From the NCBI GenBank assembly GCA_020284085.1, contig JACEVL010000467.1, positions 1,200,001 to 1,264,000 of the forward strand: a stretch of 64,000 bases of DNA. The letters are read 5' to 3'. This stretch comes from Aporrectodea caliginosa (Eukaryota; Annelida; Clitellata; Crassiclitellata; Lumbricidae). Each line of letters begins with the position of its first letter. Within the stretch, counting starts at the first letter, position 1. The notes beneath the pieces are model-generated. The model made no database searches. It saw nothing but the letters and a program-made list of their open reading frames with translations, and was not told where the DNA came from. The position numbers and the translations under genes were made by a program. This document shows positions 57,021 through 64,000 of this stretch, one piece after another.

Positions 57021-57760
57021 GTCTGTCTGTCTCTCTCTGGATGAAGGTTGATTTACTGAAGTCCCTCTGAAATTACTGAGGTTCGACTGACAGCCGTGAA
57101 GTCCCAAACAGAAAGAAGGAAGGACTTGACACTCAAAGGCTAAACTGATTAATGTCTAGGCACATGTGTGGGTGTGTCGGTGGGCGTACCTCTGTGTGTG
57201 TATGTGTTTGTGTGTTGTGTAGTGCCTTTGTTTCTGTGTGTTCTCGTTTAACTGTCTTCTCCCGTCAGAGTTCTTTCTTTCTGACTGGTTTTGAGTGGAA
57301 CATCTGACCACAACAGCTGCCCTGTCACTGCTGCCACACCCACCTAATTCCGTTCCTCTAGTCTCAGCCTCAGTTGAACTGTCTCATCTGCATGTTGTTT
57401 CCATGGCAACCAAACCCCATTTGAACTTAAACCCAGCCGCACTTCACTGACAGTTCTACACATTCCCTGTACAATATTAACCTTGGATCCCATTGTTTTC
57501 TGTTAAATAAGCAACTTTTTCCAATTGCTTATCCACCATAGGCGCGTTGGTGTAGGGGTATGTTCGGTGCCTTGAAGCCGGAGGATTGCGGGTTCGAATC
57601 CACCTCAAGCCGCCGCATAGGGACCCTGGGCAAGTCCTTCACTCGCAATTGCTCATGCCCTTCGGCGTGAAACTTCGATTCAGTGTCCGTGCTGTAGTCG
57701 GGGGCGCCTCTGAGTAGAAATCTTGAAGGTGTGCTATAACAAATGCTCATACATACATAC

Positions 57761-59088
57761 TAGGGAATGCAAACCCGGGTTACCCGAACCCGGGTAACCC
57801 GGGTTACCCGGCATTTTTTCCAAACCGAAACCGGGTTTGAACGCGATTGAAACCCGGGTTCGACGGGTTTGAAAATCGTACCTTTCACCATCCTTCACGG
57901 TGTGAAACTCACAAATGCAGAGTAATGGAAATATAACGATAATAGTGGTTGATAACGGGTTTATGTAATACAACTTCTAACTACTTATTTATCGGCTCAT
58001 TCCATATCTTTATTGGTGACTTCGTATGTGGCTTCACATTTCACACGACCAGTGACTAATGTTGAGTTTTTGACACGTCGGCGTCGTAGCTTCGAATTCG
58101 TAAATAATAGCAGTAAACTGTTTTTATTTGAATTTAGTGATTTCAGACACAAATCCAAACAATGTCTAAATCAGCAAATGTAAAGGGTGGTGTTTGGGAT
58201 CATTTCGTTCACAATTCTGATGGCCAGACGGCTCATTGTCAGTTATGTAGGCCCTAACTCGCAGCAAAATTGCCAGCGGTGCAACAAGAAATATGCATAG
58301 GCTATTCATCTCGGGTCCAAACCTGCTGAAACACAAGGACGTTGGTGACCCTTGTCGTTCTGACGAAGCCAATGACGGTAGGCCTCTTAGTCCAAGCACA
58401 ATCACAGGCAGAGATAATATTATGTCTCCAAAGCAGCATCTACTTTAGTAAGTTCTGGCTCTGCCAAATTGGGTTGCAGAGTAACGATGACTAAATTATC
58501 TTCTGAAAGCAAATGGGCAGGCACTGGAATGGCCTAAAGCTGAGATGTAGACGATTAAGCTGTCATTTGACAATTATTTTTATAGGCCTATGCAATGTTT
58601 CTTTCAGACAGAACGCTCCGGAACGGCATTCAGTGAATTTTTTCAAGCTGCTAAAACTTATTTTATTTACTTACATTTTTAATAAAAAAATTATTTAGTT
58701 AATTTAATTTAATTTCAGCGTTTTCAGTGTTTATTGGTATTCAAGATGCTATAAAATTAGAGGCTCAGGTTTAGGCCTTCGGAACCCTTGCAATGTCTTC
58801 CATAACTGTTCTGGAATTGTTCAGTTCCGGAACATTTTTTATTGAAAAACACTGCTTATATAAAAAAATATCGCGATTATCCTAAAGTTTTCTTTTTATG
58901 CAAAATTTTTGACTGTTGGAGAACGTTAGACTTGTAGCTGCATATGAAGACGTTGTTCTTACACAAGAAATAGTGCACTAATAATATTTATCATGTGAAA
59001 TTTGTTAACCCGTCCAAACCCGGGTACCCGGGTTTTCACGGCGGTGAAACCCGGGTTTCGAAAAAAGACTCCGGGTTTGCATTCCCTA
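57761..59088 (+). mobile_element. hAT element, complete but non-autonomous
   Basis: Both ends are present: TAGGGAATGCAAACCCGGGT and the complement ACTCCGGGTTTGCATTCCCTA-like end, with the exact 8-bp duplication ATACATAC (57753-57760 and 59089-59096). Inserted in the (CATA) tail of SINE family C. Palindromic ACCCGGGT motifs are clustered at both ends. It retains only a BED-finger remnant of its transposase. Confidence 0.92.
58162..58450 (+). pseudogene. BED zinc-finger N-terminus of a hAT transposase, frameshifted
   Basis: From ATG 58162: MSKSANVKGGVWDHFVHNSD, then GQTAHCQLC, the first half of a BED finger (aromatic W..F, then CxxC). A frameshift near 58250 is needed to continue into SKIASGATRNMH and GPNLLKHKD (the NL..H part). 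Downstream the RNase-H-like catalytic domain is absent. The fragment lies inside the hAT element, which agrees with its origin. Confidence 0.75.
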
Positions 59089-59173
59089 ATACATACATAG
59101 GCTGCCTCTTTGTCTTCTGGATATTGACCTGATTACAGCTTGATTTTGGTGTTCTATCGGTTGTTGCATTGTT

Positions 59174-59557
59174 CGGGGGTGTCAAAGAGGCGGCCCACAG
59201 GCCGTTTCTGGCCTGGCCCGCCGATGATGTTTTTCTGGCCCACGGAGCCTTGCTTAAAGACTACACAATTTAAGAATAAAAGTTAAAATTTGTCATAATT
59301 TTTCAGGCTTGATGAGTTATATTTGATGTTTGCGACTGATAATGAAGATCAAAATTAAGATTTTGTAAGCATAATTTGACTGCTTGCTAAAAATGCACCA
59401 TTTAAGATTTAGTTTTGTGAAATAATTTCTGGGGACGGACTCACCAAGCCCCTCCCAGATCTCTACCCCATTTTGCTCAAGTGCCTTCTGCACCCTAGCT
59501 CGTCACTTGCTGGAAAATATTTCCACTGGGCCGCCATTAAAAAGGTCTGACACCCGG
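59174..59557. mobile_element. hAT (Charlie-like) MITE
   Basis: The left end GGGGGTGTCAAAGAGGCGGC followed by CCACAGGCC, and the right end GGGCCGCCATTAAAAAGGTC to TGACACCC, are the classic GGGGTGTCAAA..GGCCC inverted termini of Charlie-type hAT elements. No exact target duplication was found. No coding region. Confidence 0.7.
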
Positions 59558-59613
59558 CTCTAACGGAAAGCTGGTTAACAGCATAACAGATACGTCGTCC
59601 TTACCATATTGAC

Positions 59614-60009
59614 CAAAGCTCGAGGGTACGTACCATACGTATTCTATTTTTTGAAAGGTACGTACGTTTTTTAACGTACCCTATTTTAGGGTACGTAAAC
59701 AATACAAAAATACGTTAACCACGTCATTGCTCATTATAAGAATGTTCAATTTAATTTAAGCAAACAATCACAACTAAGTATAATGCGTAGTAAATTGCTG
59801 CAATGCTATATTGTAGGTCTATGTAAATTATACAGCATACATTGCACTTAATGCACTAATGTCAGATTATACGTAGGTTATGGGTCACCGAGTAAACCAT
59901 AAATAAAATTTTCGTGTGTGATATGTACCATACGCCTATTCTATTTTTTGAAAGGTACGTACGTATTTTAACGTATTCTATTTTAGGGTACGCGTACCCT
60001 CGAGCTCTG
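59614..60009. mobile_element. hAT-type MITE with internal direct repeats
   Basis: Termini CAAAGCTCGAGGGTACG and the complement CGTACCCTCGAGCTCTG, flanked by the exact 8-bp duplication ATATTGAC (59606-59613 and 60010-60017). Inside, about 65 bp (ATTCTATTTTTTGAAAGGTA, CGTACGT, TTTTAACGTA, CTATTTTAGGGTACG) occur as direct repeats near both ends. Confidence 0.9.
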
Positions 60010-60844
60010 ATATTGACCCACAGTTCTGTTGCTGGGCTTTATTGTCCCGTGGCCATTGAAGTCTTCTCCGGTTACCATGGGTGTTGAGCCCCACTATACC
60101 CCTTGGAGCTGGTTCCTTTGATGGGAATTAGTTACTGACAAGTGGTGTACTCCCCTGCCACATGGACTCAAACGGCCGGCCCGGAGTTACCCAGATATAC
60201 ACCTTGCAGAGAAACAAGGGGCCAGAAGCCCAGGAAAAAATGTTGGAGGGGTTTTAAGTTTTGGGGGTTTCCATTGGACATGGTGTATATTTCTCCATTT
60301 TTAGTTTTTAATAGCAGTAATGCATCTATTTGGTGGGGTTGAACCCCTAAAACCACCCCTAAATATGCTCTTGAGAGAAACAAATCTTTTTTTTTCTTGT
60401 ATTCTGGGTCATTCTAACGGAAGCAGCACGAATTTTGTGCATCAAGTGTTACTTTAAATAATAGTCCTACATATGTTCCTCCCATTGTTTACTAGCCATT
60501 AATTGGCCTTAGCTTTGATGCATACATTGCAAACAATGGCATCACAATTGTCACGCTATGTAAAAACTTCATTTAACATATAGTTTCTGTGTATCCAACT
60601 ATGGCAGTTCATTCTCTGTATATTCTTTTAGCCACTATGTTGTAAATATTGTTAACAGGTTCTTTTTCTAATGAGCCACTATTTGATAAGTTTCATCATG
60701 ACATTTTATTTAAGCTCAAACCGTTTGATATAGAATGGAAAAGACTTGTAGAGCTATACAGTCAAACACAATAATATAGGAAAATACCTGTACTGACTAA
60801 CAGTGACTGTCTTATAATGAAAATATTAAAGAACTGCTTACATT

Positions 60845-61118
60845 GCAGGTGATAACATGGGTGTGCGCAATAGTGCGCAGGACTGTCATACACCGATCTC
60901 AGAGGTTCAAATCCATGCCAGGGCAGAAATTTGTTTTCATATTTCTGCTTCACCCATGCCCCTAGCCAACTCAACTATAATGACTGCACTGACCATACAC
61001 TGAGTGGGAAGGTTAGAGGACTGGTCACCCGCCCTCCTATGGTAAGGCTAAGAAAATGAACACTTCATACCCATGGCTGCCACTGAGGGTTAGTGTAAGG
61101 AACTGCTATTCTTCTTCT
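60845..61118 (+). mobile_element. SINE family A, near full length
   Basis: Head GTGCGCAATAGTGCGCAGGA to GAGGTTCAAATCCATGCCAG, spacer ATGCCCCTAGCCAACTCAAC, body GGACTGGTCACCCGCCCTCC, AAGGCTAAGAAAATGAACAC, TTCATACCCATGGCTGCCAC and a TATTCTTCTTCT tail. The head and body are in the same orientation. Confidence 0.75.
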
Positions 61119-62690
61119 AAAATGATATTTGCAACCAGTTGGTAGAGTTGGCACTGTGTTAGACCCCTGTAACACAGCATCCATCATACAAAGGATAGAG
61201 TGTGCAGGCCACGGTAGTCACCAGTATTGAGCAGCTTTTGGCCAAATGTATTAACGTGGAATTGTAGTCCAGTCTGGGAGAACAATAATTATTCATAACC
61301 TAGCCAGGCTGGTATGCCCTGTGCATGGTTTTGCAACATGAAGCATGGAAACTTGATCGAGGATAGATAGCACACCAAAACTTTTATGACATGTTAGGTT
61401 AGCCCAACACATAAATGTGATTCTCTTGTAAACCAAAATGCGGTTAGCGATTGGTGTAATAAAGGATATACTTACTTACTTACTTACTTTCTGTTCGTAT
61501 TAGTCTAAATATGGGAGCAGCTGCAACACTGCAAAATTTAAAGTCTTTGAAGAAAAATTGTGCGCTAACAGAATATTTTTGTGCACATGATGTTCTGGTT
61601 AGAAATGTCTGATGAAGTTGTGTGGCTAGTTTTCTGAAGTTGTTTGAAGTGTCTATATTAATGTGCAATTTGTCATGCAGCTGTGTTTAAACAATTTCAC
61701 ATAGTGGTGCTGTGCTAATAAAGTGAGTGATGTTTTAAAGCACTTATATAGTTTTGCTTCCTTAGACTGTAGTTAAGATTACATGTAACGGTAGTTTTTC
61801 TTTTTGAGTGTGTTTGACGTTTTAAGTTGTTTATTGCCAGCATAGGAAACGTCATGAAAGCCATGAAATTTGAGAAAGTTGTTTATGGGGTTTGAACCAC
61901 GTCTGTGATGTTTATAACAGCTGCGTCTTATATTAGTTGGAGGTTATTGGCTGTCCAGACATTTGAGCTGTTTGTAGCATTGGCTTCTGTAAGTACCGCA
62001 GTGAAAGTCTGCTTAAAGTGTTTATCGGAGATGTGAGCACTTTTTATTGCAGAAAAATTGTTTTCGCAAAACATTAATGCTGCTTTAGTATTATTATTTC
62101 TGTAATATAGTAAGTAAGTGGCACTATCTAATGCCTAAGCATCAATCGAAGGTGCTGAACAATTTGTGTGTGTGTGAAGGATCTGCTAGAGGTTCCTACT
62201 TATAACTGCTTAAGGGGGCTTGAACCTGAACACTTTGTCGTACAAGGTGATCACTCAGACCAATTGGTTTGCATGTGACACCGTATAAGAACACGTGACC
62301 TAACTGGTTCTATAAGCTCAAGTTCCGAGATTGATTTGGACTGTGAAAGAAGGAGCATTTTGAGGGATGGCAAGAGCAGAATAACACGTTTAGCTGATGC
62401 TGTAAAGGATCACCGCTATTGCTGAGTGTACACTTATCGAGCCAAAGCTAACCGTGTAGCAAAGCACTGTCATTGTTCATGCTAGAAATATTTAAATAGC
62501 ACAAGCTCTGGAGCAGAAGTTGAACAAGTCTTTAACACATAGCTGGCTCCCAAGTGTGAGTGATTGATGCAGCAGCATTGTTAGGTCTGGAGCACCTAGG
62601 AAGTACATGGCCATGTAGAGATGCTATACAAGTGAGAGGAGGTGTGGTGGGGGTTTTCTCCTCTGTGACGATGCGGGTACAAGTTCTGGC
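61119..62690. other. Unannotated DNA
   Basis: A (TTAC)n tail at 61468-61490 suggests a LINE end. A 25-bp match to the triplicated unit (GGTGCTGAACAATTTGTGTG) lies at 62151. No gene is supported. Confidence 0.4.
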
Positions 62691-62694
62691 TCCA

Positions 62695-62855
62695 TTACGT
62701 GACTTCGACATAGATCACAGTTTTGAATTGGATATGGATCACATTGTTTAACTGGACATAGATTGCATTGTTGCAGTGGACATTAATCACATTGGCTCAG
62801 TGGACTTAGATCACTTTGTCAAACTGGACATGTATCACATATTTAAAATGGACAT
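62695..62855. repeat. Diverged tandem repeat (GGACATAGATCACATTGTTT)
   Basis: Five or six units of about 30 bp with drifted sequence, partly open in one frame but with a stop after the second unit. Confidence 0.7.
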
Positions 62856-64000
62856 TTTTTATCTTCTGTGATATGAGTGATGCTTATAACATGGCTATGC
62901 AAGTGTGTAATTAAGATTTTGTGAAACAGCGGTTTAAAAATTTATGATCGTTTTTTTGTTTTGTTTTAGGACTTTCTTCTTGTGATGAGTTGTACCTCAT
63001 GGACTGAACTTTCTGATTGAAACTGTTCGGATTTGTTTCTTTTGCTCGATGAAACGTTTCAAGATGCAAGGATTTTCAGAGTTTCTTGATTGCTGTAGAA
63101 ATTAAGCAGTGTTCTCCACGTCAAAGGTGTGTGTTCCTTTGTGGGTATGTTCTTTTGTTATATTATTGCATTTCAAGACTTCCTCAGAGACCACCCACTC
63201 ATCTGCAGTCTTCACATGCCTATCCATCATCTGTTGTATCCCTCCACTTTCAGATCTTTTCCTTCCCTTCCGCACACATCCTTTTCTCATTGCCCTGCTT
63301 CCGCCTCCATCCTTCCTTCCGTTCCATCTTCTACTTCCCGTCTTTAGCTTTTCTTCCCACTCTTACCACTCTCTTCCATTTCCTCTATCCCTGCCTGTTT
63401 GGTGTTGTCAATTTCTCTCACTGTCGATCTCTCCCCACTGTTTTGAAGTACGTTTTCTCATTCCCTTGTGCTGTGAGATTTGGTTAACTTTGGCGACCTA
63501 TATTCAACAGGTGTGAACACTTAAGCAAGTCGTACTCTGGCTATTCATATCAAGTCGTATAAACGGTACACATTATATAGAATGAATATATTGCGCATGA
63601 TACTTTTGGAAATATTGATCACTGAATGCTTGCCTAACTTCAAGTAAAATTAATTGAAAGGCATCTTTAAGAATTAATATACAGCTGAATTGTAATCATT
63701 ATAATTTTGGGATCTACACAAGAAACCATAGAGCTATGAACATTTTCATCCCAAGTCTAAGTGTTCTAAAGTTATCAATTATCAAAACATTCCATGTAGA
63801 CATCTAAAAGTTTCACAAAATGCTTCATAAGGGTGGGGTCACAGAATCTGTGATATCTCAAATTATACTTAACATTGCAGAAATTGTTTTGGACTTTTCT
63901 ATGTAATACATGTTGCTACATGTATGTTGTTAAAATTTCAGCCAGTTCTGAAATGAATTGGTGGGGACACTATTCAGAATTGGCTGAACTGGACTGAAAT
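62856..64000. other. Unannotated DNA
   Basis: Overlapping open frames at 63086-63516 are pyrimidine-rich (TTCC/CTTC) and overlap in three frames, which marks composition and not coding. No exon is supported. Confidence 0.4.

Larger units (their letters stand above)
53587..57965. repeat. Head-to-tail triplication of a 1.46-kb unit
   Basis: Three consecutive copies: 53587-55049, 55050-56505 and 56506-57965 (1463, 1456 and 1460 bp). Each starts TCCGATTGCCATAGAGAGGA and ends GATAACGGGTTTATG. They differ by a few homopolymer lengths and scattered substitutions only. Each unit contains a (TG)n tract, a (TC)n tract, a SINE family C and the first about 205 bp of a hAT element. No convincing coding frame runs through the unit; the long frames come from the TC/TG tracts and the SINE. 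Confidence 0.95.

Noticed and set aside
53660..57044. Repeated long frames rich in SLSLSLSVSL and VCVCVCV
   Set aside because: They arise from TC and TG microsatellites in the triplicated unit. The upstream part (MDLVELSVCVECRG) has no recognisable domain and no start or splice support.

Overview
The window is a gene-poor, repeat-rich stretch of a metazoan nuclear genome. Genes are split by many GT-AG introns, there are tRNA-derived SINEs, LINE 3' ends and MITEs, and two host genes are clear animal orthologs (DNAI2 and ETHE1). A marine invertebrate, possibly a deuterostome such as an echinoderm, hemichordate or cephalochordate, fits best, but the sequence does not name the species. The palindrome TAGGCCTA occurs about 30 times by hand count.

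Layout. 1-1565 (minus): the 5' part of a secreted protein with a signal peptide, a von Willebrand A domain, a mucin-like TTP(Y/F/N)TGS repeat and the start of a second vWA domain cut by the window edge. 1.6-13.5 kb: no confident host gene; SINEs, a piggyBac deletion derivative inside a SINE, a MITE with four CRE palindromes, microsatellites and two minisatellites. 13.7-19.1 kb: an apparently intact two-gene ISL2EU-type DNA transposon. It carries a THAP + DDE transposase on plus and a SAP + SWIM + YqaJ nuclease on minus, converging inside shared terminal inverted repeats. 19.4-26.9 kb (plus): ETHE1 (persulfide dioxygenase), five or six exons, with no visible exon for the first metal-binding motif. 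27.6-29.4 kb: a three-level nest (SINE, hAT MITE, inner MITE). 30.7-38.9 kb (minus), with a probable noncoding exon near 39.45 kb: DNAI2, axonemal outer-arm dynein intermediate chain, 13 coding exons. 40-64 kb: no confident host gene; many hAT-type MITEs with exact 8-bp target duplications, LINE 3' fragments, (GGAT)n tracts, and a near-identical head-to-tail triplication of a 1.46-kb unit whose copies end inside a hAT element that is complete only in the third copy.

How the parts relate. The host genes are unrelated in pathway: extracellular matrix or mucosal adhesion, mitochondrial sulfide oxidation, and ciliary motility. The mobile elements dominate and repeatedly use one another as targets. 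The ISL2EU element ends only about 300 bp upstream of the first ETHE1 ATG. Exon models were built by hand from reading frame, splice signals and recalled family conservation; no alignment or search was run.
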